Assembly: GCF_000208745.1 (NCBI RefSeq)
Contig: NC_030851.1
Span: 28,239,736-28,303,735, forward strand
Source: Theobroma cacao
Taxonomy: Eukaryota > Streptophyta > Magnoliopsida > Malvales > Malvaceae
DNA length: 64,000 nucleotides
Direction of reading: 5' to 3'
Position numbers and translations under genes: made by a program. The notes under the pieces were generated by a model. That model searched no databases and was not told the origin of the DNA. It worked only from the letters and a program-made list of their open reading frames with translations. The first letter of the stretch is position 1; every line of letters begins with the position of its first letter. Of this stretch, positions 1-13,589 are shown in pieces.

Positions 1-462
1 TTTTTAGTAAACTGTGATTGGCCACCTATTAAAGTAGTACCATTCGACAAGGTCTTAAATGGATTTTAGGTTCATCTAAAGAACAATAACTTGGACTATG
101 AATTTCAGAGTTGGGTTTGGGAGTACGATTACACACGGAGAAGGATTAACACTCTCCTGATGCCTATTCCACAAACGATACCATTTAGTCATATATTATC
201 CTATTTTGACCTTAATTTTTAATTTCATTCATATATTTCTTTAATCATTGTTCATTATATTATTTTTGCTTTATTCATGACCTAAAGTCCATTATTTAGT
301 TTATTTGTATAGTATGCATGTGATGCAACTATGAAATGCATGGTATAAATCTCAATAAAATGTCAATGAAAAACTTTTGTTGAGAATATTTTTCAAATCC
401 GCCTTTCAAATTGGTGGGACTCGAGGATACTCTCTCACCTAAGGAATTGCTCGAGAAAACTT

Positions 463-2057
463 ACCTTTTGTTGTTTAATTTTCTACCCATTCAAGTATAC
501 GTATCGAACAAATAATATAATGGCAAGTAAAGTGTTGATCCCATAGAGAATTGAATTAATTCCTATTGTTAAGTACTAAAATTAACACACCTTAATTTTA
601 TCTAAACAATTAAAATTAAAACTAATAAGAAAAAAATAAAACTAACCTAAAATTTATCAACAAATTTATTTTAAGAATTTAATTAACTACTAGACCTAAA
701 ATTCTAATATCCCTAAATACTTCATCTTAATATTATCTCTTTCTCTTAACTTAGTTTAATGGATTAAGTTGCTAACCTAGAGTCCTAAATTATTTACAAG
801 TCTCTGTCTAGTTACTCATATAAATATCTCTCCCAATTAACTTACTGTATGTACATGCAAATTAAATTGAAGAAAGATTCATTAAGTTCATGCTCTAATC
901 TTGGTTATGTATGGGCTTTAAGTGTATGTCTACCCTATATGCAAATCAAACCACCTAATCAACTAAGTGCATTCGATCATACGTTATTCCATTCTAGGTC
1001 TACTTAAATCCCCTTCATCAAGGTTTAACCTAAGTTTTCAAGTCAATCTAATTGGTGATCAAACAATTAGAAGCATTAAGAACAAAATAGAATAAACAAC
1101 TTAAAACCATCAAACATGAGCAAAAGAGATATAAATAATTTAGACTATATATTGAGTTCAATCATAATCTTAGATAACTAAATTAGTTCCCTATAATGTC
1201 ACACGTCATCATCAAATAAAATTTAAACATTGAAACCAAACTAAGAAAATAAAAGAATAACAAAAAGAATAATGAAACTCCAAAAGTGAAAATCTTGATC
1301 TCCAAATCTTTTTGAATCCTTCAATTTCTTCGTAACTCCAATGAGACTTTTTCAATGATATTTTTTGGCTAAATCTTAGCTCTAAATTTGGTGTTTCGTA
1401 CCTTTAAAAGTCCTCCAAAATGTTGCATAAATAGGGTGCAAATTCGCATCAAGAAATAAGTCCGGTCTAACAAGGGTTTCTTCACCAGACTAGGTAAGTT
1501 GCTGCCTACTTTCACCAAGGCCATGGTCTCGACCATTTAAATAGACAAAAAAACATTATTTTTAAGTCGAGGTGCTATGCTGTACCTCTTCCAAGGTTGC
1601 AGCCTCACTTGGACCGTTATTGTGCTTCAATGTCGACAAGGTTTTTTACCACTTTCTAGGCCAAACTAGGTGAACTGTAAACTTGAAAGTTGTAGCTTTT
1701 TGTCTTAGCTTTTCAATGGTCCATGAATAACCTCATTTGGAATTCTATAGGAAAAGTTATGGTTGAAATACCGAGACATGTGCAGTGAAAGTCTTCATCT
1801 CATGAATGCTTAACTTGACAACTTTTCAACCTTTTAATTGCACACCTACAAAATCAGCAAATTAATCAACAATAACATATCTTAGGCACATTAACACCAA
1901 TTAAAGCACAAAATTAACTAAGATTAGATTGACTCACTTAATTAACTAACTTAAAATAATTAAATAAAACCTAATTAATTTTTATGCATTACTACAAGAA
2001 CTAAGCTAAATTATTATCAAAATTAAGTCTAAATAACTCTTAATCATAGAGATATCA
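463..2057 (-). repeat. solo LTR of an Athila-type Ty3/Gypsy element
   Basis: Aligns along its length with the Athila LTR at 56921-58363. Shared blocks include 'caagtatacgtatcga' near the start, 'ctagagtcctaaattattta' (778), 'ctcattaagttca' and 'gatcccat/gatcccac', and a similar AT-rich end. No internal Athila sequence lies beside it, and G1 LTR sequence resumes on both sides, so it is a solo LTR. The termini are uncertain by about 6 bp: a TG is at 469, and the candidate target duplication is actta/acttc. It is about 1.6 kb against 1.44 kb for the intact LTR and is clearly diverged. No coding content. Confidence 0.75.
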
Positions 2058-3910
2058 ACTTCACAAGCTTATCCAGCAAATCCTATTATCAAAGTAATCA
2101 TTTGCAGGTAAAAACATTTTCGTGTAATGCAGACCCTAATACGAGTAAAGAGTATTTGTTAGGAACATTCTTCAAGTCCTCACATCATACTAGTGGGACC
2201 TGAAGATATTTTTTTACCTAGGGAATTGTCCAAGCGACTTCGCCTTTGCAAGGTTTTGAAAAAGTCCCATAATCTGAGCCTTGACTCGTGTACAAAATAT
2301 ATCGAGATGTTGTGACATTTAAATAATGCAATAATGGTGCACGACATGCTATAAATTTTAATATTTATCATTATTTATTCCAAGTATTTACTATTATTAT
2401 TATTCATCATGTTATTATTTTCTTTTTATTTCATTTCTATTTTATGCTTTTCCTTTCAATAATATCCTTTTTTAAAACAAATATTCATTTGGATTAAAAT
2501 ACTGAGACTTAAGATTAAAACCTTCCCTTCATACTATTATATTGTTAAATCAAATCCCTCACCTAAGAAAATTAATCCGAGATTGCAACCTTTGCGTCCT
2601 AGACAAATATTCCATCATTGATATAACCCAAATAATATATTTGATACTATTATATACCTTATTATTTATTTATTATTTTTTGGAACATAAATATTCTATT
2701 TTTCTAAACATGAATACTCTATATTTCCATTCTAAACTAATAATTTTCTATATTTTATTCATTAATTCAAAATATTATTTAGATTAAGAAATATTGAGAC
2801 TTAAAATTAAAAAACCTCTCATCATACTGGTGGAGTTTCAATCAAATCCATCATCTAAGAAAATTAGCCCAAGATTGCGACTTCTCACATCATGAGTAAA
2901 TATTTTACCATCAGTTCAATCCACATATATTGTCTTATGTATAAAAATTTTAGTGCCGTATATAGTTTATTCTTCTAAGCATAAATATTCTAATTCTCTA
3001 CCCTTCAAGCTAATAATATTTTATCTTTTATTTGACCAATATATGATACTATTTTTCATTATTATATCATTAATTTATTTCCTTTCTAAACAACTACCTA
3101 TTTTTGTTATATTATCTTATGTACTTCTAATAACGCTAATAAAAGGAAAAAGCCAAAATACGTTATCATTTTTGTTTCTATAGGAATATGGATGTCTATT
3201 TTTTGGGGGCATTATTATTTAGGTTTTTCTCTTATAGAATTAACTAATTTAAAAATTTCTCATTACATTTTACTAAACCAAATACTCATTTTATTTCATT
3301 TATAACTATAAATATTATTTCATTTATTATATGTTATTTCACACAACTAAATATTACATATTAATTTTTTTTTAAAAAAATAAACTACACCATATATTAA
3401 TTAGAACTAACAATAAAACACATAATGTGAATAAACACAAAATAAATAAGAATAACAACTCAAACAAACCAACACAAAGCCCATCAATCAAAAAGTCCAA
3501 GATCCATAACTAACCTTAGGATTAGTAATGCCCAAGGAAGAGAGACGGGCTTGCCTCAAGTGGCCTAGGGCTGAGGGGGCCTTGATGGAAACACGGGTTT
3601 ACTTCCACTACACTAACTAAGCCTAGTAAAAGCACCAATCAACTATTTCTTATTCCACACTGGCCAACCTTAAGAGCCAAGATTCAAGTAGATAAATGAT
3701 TAGGACGACACTGTTTGGTTCCACTGAGTTGTTTTGCTGGTTTACCAAACCTACGTCATTTTGGCTATTCTTCCCATTAAACCTAGGTATAAAAATACTT
3801 TTTTCTTCCTTTTGCTTCACTTTTTGTTATGTCCCTAACCTTAGCTGCATATGACCTGTCTTCTTCTTTATTTCTCTCACCCCATGGCTTTAGCTAAACT
3901 TCAAGGGAGA
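2058..3910 (+). repeat. G1 5' LTR continuation with reiterated ~90-bp boxes
   Basis: AT-rich LTR sequence without genes. A recurring box (a tggtg-like start, then caccta(g)gaaat, then a gcgact-like stretch) occurs at about 2180-2260, 2527-2600 and 2822-2900, and before the solo LTR at about 402-470. Two related boxes lie in the 3' LTR at about 30768-30860 and 31315-31400. A TATA-like tataaaaata at about 3787 followed by a CT-rich stretch is the probable LTR promoter. Confidence 0.6.
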
Positions 3911-5609
3911 TGTTAAGTACAACATGATCAGATTAAAAAAACACAGCACCATAGAAAAAAAAATACCTCACCTACCTCGAATCACCTTGTTGTTTTTAAC
4001 GCGAACAAAACATTATGAGAAATGCAATCATAATTGATTACCTTGCCAAATGATATTGTAATCAAATGGTATCCTCTTGATGTTTAAAACTTGTTTACAC
4101 ACCAAAGTGTGTAAGAACCAAACCACTCAATCACTTGGCTTCTAATGTTGCTCACACATCCGTAATGGAATCTTTAGCGAGATGGGAACTTCCAACCTTG
4201 CCTTTGTGCCAACAAAGTGGTCTCTTCTTCTCTAACTCTCCAGCCAAATCACACTAGAAACTCTTCTAAAAGGCTCTCACAAGGGATGGCAGCATTAAAG
4301 AGAGTTGTATTAGTTTTCTGTAAAACAAAAACTCATAATTAGAAGTGGTAGAAAAAATGACTTTATACCTAGGTTAATTAACTTGTTATGTTTATAATAA
4401 GTCCTCAATGTTATAATCTCTTATAATATTGAAATTAGCACTTAATTAAACCATTTTAATTAAGTTCTTATTAGTTAATTAAACTACTTTATGATTTAAG
4501 TCCAACTTAAATTGTCACATTCTTAATTTAATCCATAATGCAACTTTATATGAGTGACCCATTAGGTTCCTAACATGTTGATAATGAAATTGAATAATTA
4601 ATCTTTATTGATTAATTTAAATGAATCCAATTCATATTAAATTAATCAATTTAATTCCATAGACCAAGATTGGTATCTAGCAAAGCATCATGGCCACTTA
4701 ATTGTTAAGAGAGTCAATGGGTTCTTTGACAACCTTTCAGTGTACAGTCTATTAATGTAATTCATTCTTTCATCATACATCTCGAAAATGACAAAAGCTT
4801 GGTGTAGTGTCTTCTCTTATTGACCTCCATATTTGTTCTTGTCGTTAAATCATTAGCTTTATAAGAACTTATGAAACTCATTTCATAATCTCCTAATCAC
4901 CTTGGACAAGGATTTGATTAAGCTAACATCAACCAATAACAAATGAGATATTACCCCCTAAATCACTTAGGGTGATGATTTCTATCTTGACCAGTCATTT
5001 GCCTTCATATGGTTCATACTACAATCAAAAACATCCTGATTTGGCATCCTTGGTAAGACTTGTAGGGATGAAATCAAAGCATAGTACTCCACATAGAAGA
5101 CAACCCAGTGTCTTAAGTCTAAGAAGTAGTTACACAACTAACACATGAGAAGTATTGCATAGACACTAGAATGAGATACCAAATGCACTTATCATGTCAG
5201 GTCATGTTCAGTGAACCTGCTCTCCCATGGCAAACACCCATATGCTAGTTCTAAGTATCTTTATACTTCAACCTATGAAAGTGGTTACTTACTTCACAAG
5301 TAAGGAACATATCACGTGCCAATCATTGAGCATTATTGATGCCCCATCTTAATAATACAATGATTAGGAACTTTTAAGAACAATGCTTTGATGCATAAAG
5401 ATTTCATAATTGTATCACAATACAATTCCTTTACAAGGCATATCTAGTTCTTTGGTCTTTATCTACATAAGTATAGATAGTAATTAAATTACAAACTTAT
5501 GGATAAAGAACTACCTTAATATTGATATAAATAAAATATGCCATACATGAATATCTCAAATTGTGATTCCCATACAACCATAGATTGGCTTATAGAGCTC
5601 ATACCAACA
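3911..5609 (-). repeat. solo LTR of a Copia-type element
   Basis: Starts TGTTAAG and ends ataccaaca. It is related to the LTRs at 7103-11991 and 19771-24503: shared 'aagtccaactta', 'gacccattaggt', 'aacatgttg' and 'agcatcatg' blocks, and the same terminal ataccaaca. Its length of 1699 bp agrees with about 1.69 kb for those LTRs once their nested insertions are removed. The flanking 5-mers ggaga (3906-3910) and ggaaa (5610-5614) form a target duplication with one mismatch. No internal sequence follows, so it is a solo LTR. No coding content. Confidence 0.82.
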
Positions 5610-6515
5610 GGAAAACCCTAACGTTGCAACCCTTTACACCCCTTTAGACACTAATCCTCTACTAAGGCCACCTATCAATCGGCCAAAAGACTTCAAAACC
5701 TTCCAAAAAAAAATGAATATTCACTATTCTAAACCCTCATCAAAGAACCACCCCCATTTTTTTCTTTTTTTTTTGTTATGTGTGTGTATGGTTACCTAAA
5801 TCTAGGATCGGTCTTCTTTCCGTCCTTCTTTTTTATTATCATTTTTCCTTATCCTCCCTGTGGAGGCTTTTTCTCAGTTTTTATAGCTATGGGTACAGTA
5901 TGTTGCACTTTTCCAAACAATCTTGTCCGCTGTCATTGGTAGTAGTGGACTTGGCTTTTTTTTCTTATCTTTTCTTATCTTCATCAACTTTAGTTTGCGC
6001 GTTTTGGTTGTGCTTCCATTTTGGGAAGGGATTCAAAGAATCTAAAAAAGGTGTTTAGGCAAAAGGGAAAAGGGTGAGGCATAGAGTCATGAGCTAACGT
6101 TGTATCAAACTATGATAGGGTAGAGTTGTCTAAGAGATTGAGTCTTTTGTACTTGTAAAGGAAATATCCCTCTTTCAAACATTGTAATGGCTCATGGTGA
6201 CATCTCTAAAAATACTTGTTAGGTCTTTAGGGGGAAAGACCTTTTAGGAAAGGAATGTCCTCATCTAAAGCATTGTAATGGCTATTGGTAGAATACGTGT
6301 AAAATCTCGTTAACTCTTTATAAGTGGTGAGTAGTCAACGGATTGTTGGGCTGCTTCACTAGTAAAGGTATATTTGTAACGAATCATCTAAGGCTGCCTT
6401 TACGGCCCGACGATGGCATGTATTGGTCCCTTTGTACTCATTTTCATATTAATAAAATATTTTTCCTTTTTGTGGCTTAGTGGTTGTACATATGGCATTT
6501 GGTATGCCTTATTTA

Positions 6516-7102
6516 CAAGACTAGCGAGAACTATCCGAGTTGATTAATATCTTGAGTGATGAGACTAGGGATAAGTTAAGCACTCTCCAACGTGAGATTG
6601 GAGAATTGAAAGCTTAGGTAAATATTTTGGTTATTGCTGCAAGTAATGGTAGTGCAAATTCAAGAGATTGAGGTAAAAGGGCCAAAGTGTTGAAAGCCAA
6701 GCGATACGAATGGGTTAAAGATGTTAAGGAGTTAGAGAACTTCCTTTTTGATATGGAGCAGTATTTTTTAGCAAGTACATGGAGTCAGAGAAGAATAAAG
6801 TGGCGATGGCTTCAATGTATCCTGCTAGGGATGCAAAGTTATGGTGGCATTCCAAATTCATCGATGGTGAGTGCTGCATCAACACTTGGGTGGACCTCAA
6901 GCAAGAATTGAAGAACCAGTTTTTCCCTGAAAATGTTGAGTATATGGCACGACAGAAGTTGTGAGAGTTGTCACAAATAGATCAGTGCCAGAGTTTGTGA
7001 GGAACTTCTCTATTTTGATGCTAGATATCAGAGATATGACTGAAAAAGATAGACTATTCTATTTCCTCAAGGGTTTGAAACCATGGGCAAGGACGGAGAT
7101 AC
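6516..7102 (+). pseudogene. G1 gag, N-terminal part (Ty3/Gypsy), degenerate
   Basis: The translated frames read like plant Ty3/Gypsy gag: an N-terminal helical stretch (RELSELINILSDE, from 6525), then a capsid-like region with 'ENFLFDMEQYF', a WW-containing stretch, 'LKQELKNQFFPENVEYMARQKL', and 'FVRNFSILMLDIRDMTEKD' followed by 'FLKGLKPWARTE'. At least three stops or frame changes break it (about 6616, 6670, 6800-6960). It follows the 5' LTR almost directly, so the primer-binding site and leader are unclear or deleted. It is cut at 7102/7103 by the Copia-type element, and the same gag resumes in frame at 24504. It would have formed the virus-like particle shell; it cannot do so now. Confidence 0.85.
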
Positions 7103-7832
7103 TGCTGGGATTCGACCTCATGCTCAAACATAAAAATAATCAATAAATTAAAATTATAACGCAATGGAATAATAAACTAGTATGAAATCAGACAAACAGT
7201 CGAATCCTACAGGATCAATGTTTGTGTTTTTCATGTAACTTTAAAATTAATTATGAACACTCATAAGTTTAAGAGTTACATACCTTGCTCTAGATATCAT
7301 AATCAAGAGCCAATTAAATCCAAAATTATGCTTCTTCACCTTTAGGATTTGTCAAATCTTTAGCTATCTAAGTGTTTGGTCTCTGACAGTAATCCACACA
7401 GTGACTGAATAAGACCTTCTCAAAGATAGGATTTTTCTTGTGCTAGCAAGTTTTGTTTCTAAAACAAAAGGACCAAAAGTTCTTGCCGAATCTTATTTTT
7501 GTTAGACAAAGAAAACTATTTTTCTTTTCTTATTTTGTGAAACAGCTGAGAAGTGGTTTTGGGCTTCAAGTTTTTAGTTTGCTAATATAACATATTTACA
7601 TAGCCAAACTAAGTTGTAACCCTAAATACAACAATTGTATTTTAATTTAATTAAGTCTTTGAGAACTTAATTAATTTCCCAGTTTATTTTGGTCTCTTTT
7701 AATTAAGTCCAACTTAATTAATTATCCTTATTTAATCCAAATCATGTCACTTAATGTATGCGACCCATTAGGCTTCTAACATGTTGGCAATAAATATAAA
7801 TCATAATCAAATATCAATTTGATAATTAATTT

Positions 7833-10800
7833 TGTAACACCCCGTAAGCCCATATAGTAGTCATCATAATAGTATCGATAAGACGAAGGGACAAAGTAAG
7901 ACATTTTGGGTCTCCAAGAGATAAGTGGAGAATTTTAGAATAAAATAATATTTTATGAATAAAATAATATTAAAATATTAATATTTTATTTATTGTCGGA
8001 ATTAGTCATGAAAGAGGATTATATGACTAATCTAAGTGGGGGAGAAGAAATAAGAAGTAATTTCAAAGAAAACGATGGTATTGTGCCCGCGTGATTTTAT
8101 TAAATCGAGCTAACGTGAGTAAGTAAATATTTAAATATTATGGTGATATCCCGTTGAAATGTAACTTTAATATTTCGATTGTATACGTGTAAAGGAGGAA
8201 AGATAGAAGGTAATTAGAATTTTTAAACTTGTCGGAAGGACCAAATTTTAAAATATAAAAATTAGAGGGTTATGTAGTAGATAAAATAAAGTTGAGGATT
8301 ATGTGCAAAATTGGTTAATTGAATTTTAAAAAATATGTGGCAAAAAGGGATAATTGGGCAGCCGCCCATGTGAGAAATGAGGGAGTCAAGGATGTATTCT
8401 AGACTTGTCTTGAGGTGTAAGGGCCGGCTATGAAGAAGAAATAAAAAGGGATAAGATGGAATATTGAGAAAGAATATAGAAATGAGAAAGTAAAGTAATA
8501 AGTAATTAAAATTAAGTTTTGCTTTGTGAATGATGGTAGGGGCCGGCCTAAGGAAACAATAAAATAAGGAAAAGAAAGAATGATAGGGACTAGCCAAATG
8601 CAAGCAATAAAGGAAGGAGAGAAATAAAAACAGGGGGGACATGATAAGCAAGCTTGTCATGTCGGTTTCACCGCCCCCCCCCCCCCCCAAAATGCAGCAC
8701 AACAAATAAAAATTTATTGGTCTTTTTATTTCCTTGCATCAACCGTTTGTGAGGAAAAGAAAAAGGGGGAGAAAGAGTTGGTGAGAGAGCGAAAGAATGG
8801 CAGTTGGAGAGTGAGAAAGACAAGGTAGCTTGCTACCGATTTGTGAAGGAAAAAAAGGGCTGTTGGCTGCCAGTTTTTGAAATAGAAAAAGAGGATGTGC
8901 TGCTATTTTTTTTAGAGAGGAAAGAGAGGCTATGCCGCTAGTTTGTGGGAGAGTTGAGGAAGAATGGAGGCTGCCACCATGGTGAGAAAGGAGAAAGATG
9001 GAGAAAAAATGACAGCTAGAGAGTAAGAAAGAAAGAGGTGAGCAGTGGCTGGAGAAAGAAAGAAAAGAGAAGAAAAAGAAAAAAAAGAGAGGAAAGAAAA
9101 GAAAGAAAGAAAGGAAGAAAAAAAATATGGTAAGCTAATACTATATTTTAAGGTTTATGGATAGTTTAATATTGTGAATATTTTGGATGAAAAATATGCA
9201 ATTTGGTTAAGGAATTTTTAATTAAGTAGCTGCCCGTACATGTGTGTTATTAAGTATATTGGGTTTAAATTGTTGCTAGGAAAGTTTGTCGTGGTAGCGT
9301 GCCAGATGAAGTAAGACATGACCCACAAATAGGAATAATAATATACACGTACGAACCAATAGCGATGTATTAATCCCATTATTGTGAGGTGAGTAGAGGG
9401 TGTCCGTTTTAAAATTTTCGTAATTATATATATATAAGTATGATTTATTTTAAATGCAAAAATTGTGGAAAGCATGTGTTGGTAGAATTTTAGGAATTTT
9501 GTGATTGCTATGATGTTTGGATGTGTTTTAAATATATATGTATAAAATTAAATACGTAAAGTGTTTTAGAAATCGGGAAACAAGCCTTTCACACTGTTTT
9601 GCATCAAAAATCTGTGTCTTGTATTTTTGTGTGATATGCATAGTTAAATGCATTTGCTAAATGATTTATATGTAAGCTTTCGAGAGCCGATTTTAGTCTG
9701 ATTTTTATACAAGTATTTACACCATGATAATTAATGTGAAAAACAATTTATCGTGTTATCAAACTTTGATTTCAAACAACTTAAGGAAAAAGTCTCGAGA
9801 AACTTGATTTCATTTTCAAAAACGTTTTTGACAAACCAAGAGCGTCAAGAGTAGTCTGGATGTCACATCGGTTAAGTGTGACCCTCGTGCACGAATGAGC
9901 TCTAGCTAGAGAATTTTTGGGTCACCGATAGGCTATTAGACATGACTAGGGCCATGGTCTATGATATATGTGGCAAGGCCACGGGTTGTTCATGTGGCTA
10001 GACCACAAGTGATATACGCGGTTGCGACCGCTTGATTCTCTAATGTCGGCCAACATCATTGAGACTACCATAGCATGTGGGAATTCGATGGAAGCGATGC
10101 TCCCGGATTGTTAGTACATGGAAGTGGGTCCACATGTTGATATTATACTTTCCTACTCGAGAGCCTTGTGAGTTTTTAGATGCGACTCTTTTATCGGGAG
10201 AGAGTCAAGATTTCTCTACAACTCCCTTTGTTTTTAACAAAAGCTTTTAAATTCTTATTCTATGATTAGAAAATGGTTTATGTGATTGATCACATCGATT
10301 TCTTTACATGCCACACATTTTGGGAGCATGCATACCTTTATATTATTATTTGTATTTTGACAGTAAGTCATATTTTCGATGATTTAACACTGAGTTGCTA
10401 CACTTGTTTTCGGCATCGTTTTGCCAAATTAAATATTGCACTGTGATTTTACAACATCATATCTATAAGGCACAAACCTCCCTTTCAATTAACTTTGATT
10501 TTGATAAACATGCATTTTAATATTCAAAATTATACATTGTTTGCTTGTTTCCCATCTACGTCCTACTCACGGAGCTGATGATCACTAAGTTTGTGAGACT
10601 CACCCTCTTTTATTTCCCCTTTTGTAGACAAGGATTGCCCTAGTGTGTAATCATCGGAACGTACGGTCCACCGTGGATAGGTAAGACATCCCATAGCATT
10701 TTATCCCAAGTCGTTCTGCTGTTAGAGGTCTTGTTGTAGCACCATGCTATTTAATGTGTAAAAGATATTGGTTTTGATATAAATGACAACTTGAAAACTT

Positions 10801-11024
10801 TACACTCCATTGTGTATATATATATATATATGACTACATGAGTTAAAAATTGTGTTGTTTCATTATGTCTATGGTTCAATTCATGACACAAGAATATGTG
10901 ATTAACATGGATTGGTGGTCATGTATGACAAGTTATCGAGAAATTCCATTAAGGCTTGTTCGAGACTTGGCGGGATCTCTCGGAGGTCTCGGACGCCAGT
11001 AGAGACCGAGGAGGGGTCGTTACA
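7833..11024 (+). repeat. solo LTR, chromovirus-like Gypsy family X
   Basis: Starts TGTAACACCCCG and ends gggtcgttaca, with a perfect 5-bp target duplication aattt at 7828-7832 and 11025-11029, inside the Copia 3' LTR. It is 3192 bp with no pol or gag. Near its 3' end it has the layout 'gtttgtgagactcaccctc' then 'ttttgtagacaagg' (about 10590-10640), comparable to the Tekay-type LTRs in this window, hence the plus orientation. It contains a C15 run (8674-8688) and a long purine-rich stretch (about 8740-9130). The 147-codon frame across 8262-8705 (minus) is low-complexity and I do not regard it as a gene. The exact Gypsy lineage is not determined. Confidence 0.85.
8674..8688. repeat. C15 homopolymer followed by a purine-rich tract
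   Basis: Fifteen consecutive C inside the family X LTR. From about 8740 to 9130 the plus strand is strongly purine-rich (GA, GAAA and GAAAG runs). Both are simple sequence within the LTR. Confidence 0.9.
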
Positions 11025-11991
11025 AATTTATACTTATAAATCATGAGCAGCATTTAGCAAAACATCATAACCACCCAAATGTCAAAAAGTCAATTAAAGA
11101 ATTTGACATAGCCTTTCAGTGATTAGCCTTTCAGTGCAATACGGTCCTTTCATCAAATATCCTGAATATGTCATTAAGCATGGCTCAGTGTCTACTTATA
11201 ACATTCCATATTAGTTCTTATAATTTCTGACTAACCTTATGAATTTAGGAAACTAACTTTCCTCAAATTCATCATGCTTTGGCCAAAGACTTTATACAAG
11301 TTAATAAAGAATTGAGAACAAGTGAGATACATCCCCTCATATCACTTGGGGTGATGAATCCTCTCTTAACCACTTATTCACCTTTGCATGGTTCATGGCA
11401 TACCCAAAAGCACCCTATTTAGGCATCTGGTCACCTCTAGACCCGTAAGGGTGAAATCAAAGTATGTCATTCCCCATACAAGATGACCTGGTATCTCAAG
11501 TCCAAGGACTAGTTGCAAGACTATCATATGAGAACCTTTTCCATAGACACTTGAGTGCAATACCAAATGGAGTTCTCATAGCGGGTCATGTTCAATGAAA
11601 TTATTCTTTAACAAGCACTTACATGTTATCCTCAAGTATCCCATATACTTCAATCTATGAGATCGATTGCTTACTTCCCAAGTAAGGAGGCTTCACATGT
11701 ACCAATCTTTGAGCATTGTCAATGCCTTGTCTTGACAATACAATGACTAGGAACAATTATAAGAACATGGCTTTGATGCATAGTGATCTCATAATTGTAA
11801 CAACTTTACAATTCTCTTGCAAGGCCTTTATGTTCCATGTGCTTCATCTAATTAGTACTTAATAACTCCTTATTATTGCACTAGCATGAAGGAAAACCTC
11901 TATCACATATAATTATGAGATTAAGTATGCATTAAATGACAATATATATATTTCTTGATCAATCCAATTGGCTTAATGGCATATACCAACA

Positions 11992-13589
11992 ATCTCCCAC
12001 TTGCACTTGAGTCAATTGCTAACGTATCCAATATCAAACTCTTTCGCTTAGCAATTATGTCTCTACTAGGACAACTCAAATTGTAATATTTGAGAATATG
12101 TTAATTTATTTGTTTGACAATCTCCATTGTCATATTCGAAATACTAATTTAGATCACAACGAGACCCTAATTCCATTATTATGGCTCTTGTTGTTACTTT
12201 AACAACTCATAATCATTTATTGGTTCATTAAACCAATGATCCAAATATCTCCTTTTTTGTAGCCTAAACAAAATATTTGTATCCGATTATAGATATAATT
12301 ATGTAGTTATCTCTTGTTTTGGAACCAGTCCAATATAACTGCTCAATCATGACTTTATATCACTTTTAACATTTTAGATTTTCTCTATGTTAAACTCCTT
12401 TAACAAGTAATCCTAAATTCTTTTGTTGAATCCCATTTTTAGGCTCTAACTCTTTAGTCCCATTTTGTTTTTCTTAGACTCGTAAATGTATCTTACACTC
12501 TTTTAATGAGTAACTAATCTTACTCCCACTAACCTTGTGATGTGCACAAAATATGTATATCTTATTCAATGTATTCAACTATTTTGAATTTATTACATTG
12601 AATAGAGATTATTATCCAATCATTCATGTTGGATTATTTAGTAGACTCATATTGCATGAGTAGTGCATTAATAAGCATCCTACTAATGGTTTGTATTTAA
12701 TGGATTTATATCATAAATTATGCATCTTTATGCATCCCATTAAATTAATTTTTGTGCATAGATCTTATCTATTGGATTTCATAATTCCATAACCTTTGAC
12801 TTTTAAAGTGTCATTAGCTCCCACTATTTCTATCATGTATAGAAATCTTGCCAAGTAAACTTATTTACTTCCTTTTGGGGTGCTATATCCATAACTTTTA
12901 TGTATACTTTCATGTCATTAGTCATTCATCATTGGTTATGGGATGAAATCCTCTCAAAGGTTAGTTCATGTGATTAATTGGGTTTGGAATGTTTTGTGAT
13001 TCATCTTTTATGAATTCAATATGATAATCAATGCTATTTAGTTCCAAGCAATCTTAATTTAGATCCAAGATTTCATTAAGAATGCTCTTTGACTAAATAT
13101 GTTCATAATCTTATTATGAATTCATTGAGTTATGACTCAATTTTATCTAAGTCAACTCATTAATTTCCTTTTTGATTCATAATCAAAAGTAAAATAATCT
13201 CACAACGATCTTATCATTATGACTTAGTATTGATTATCATCTATGCAAGGTTATACCTAAGGATAAATAATTTAGAACAATTCCAAAATAAAATGAGATG
13301 GAATGTAAATATATAAATATATATATAAGCTAAGCATCTCATGCTAGCAAAATATAAATGTATGTTTCTTAAACATAAAATAAATATTTAGCCATAGGTT
13401 CAAAACCAAAAAACATCCCATCATGACAATCATGCCATGAAAACATTCAATGTTCTAAAATTATTTATTGTTCCACAATCTAATCTAGGTTGACAAGCTT
13501 GATCACCATCAACTAAGGTTGTCCCCTTCATGATCCTATTCTTCACTGCTTCTTATCATTAGTTCCTTCAATATGTCATACATATTAAA
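11992..13589 (-). other. Copia element 3' internal region without coding sequence; polypurine tract at LTR edge
   Basis: Between the gag pseudogene and the 3' LTR I see no protease, integrase, reverse transcriptase or RNase H motif in any frame. The sequence is AT-rich. Next to the LTR the minus strand reads agtgcaagtgggagat (11992-12007), a typical Copia polypurine tract. Confidence 0.7.

Larger units (their letters stand above)
1..6515 (+). repeat. 5' LTR of old Ty3/Gypsy element G1, truncated by window edge and carrying two insertions
   Basis: The start matches the region just inside 30345 (shared gattggccacctatta, then a shared block around 'aaggattaacac'). The end matches the end of the 3' copy: the block 'ggcatgtattggtc' to 'ggcttagtggttg' occurs at about 6415-6488 and again at about 32996-33068. 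A TATA box (tataaaaata, about 3787) followed by a pyrimidine-rich leader matches one at about 32420 in the 3' copy. After removing the inserted solo LTRs (about 463-2057 and 3911-5609) about 3.2 kb remains, against about 2.8 kb for the 3' copy. The exact LTR end is uncertain because similarity fades gradually near 6500. The rest of this LTR (5610-6515) holds no gene. Confidence 0.72.
7103..11991 (-). repeat. 3' LTR of the gag-only Copia element (split by a solo LTR)
   Basis: Plus-strand edges are tgctgggattcgacc at 7103 and gcatataccaaca ending at 11991. It matches the 19771-24503 LTR almost base for base through 7103-7832 and 11030-11991. The minus-strand sequence runs tgttggtatatg to cccagca. 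The segment 7833-11024 is a later insertion, leaving about 1.69 kb. No host gene is present. Confidence 0.87.

Noticed and set aside
2542..3183. Two plus-strand frames rich in Leu/Ile/Tyr resembling membrane proteins
   Set aside because: AT-rich LTR DNA produces hydrophobic translations; the repeats and LTR alignment explain the region.
8262..8705. 147-codon frame, minus strand
   Set aside because: Lies in the noncoding family X solo LTR across a C/G homopolymer and low-complexity DNA; no motif.
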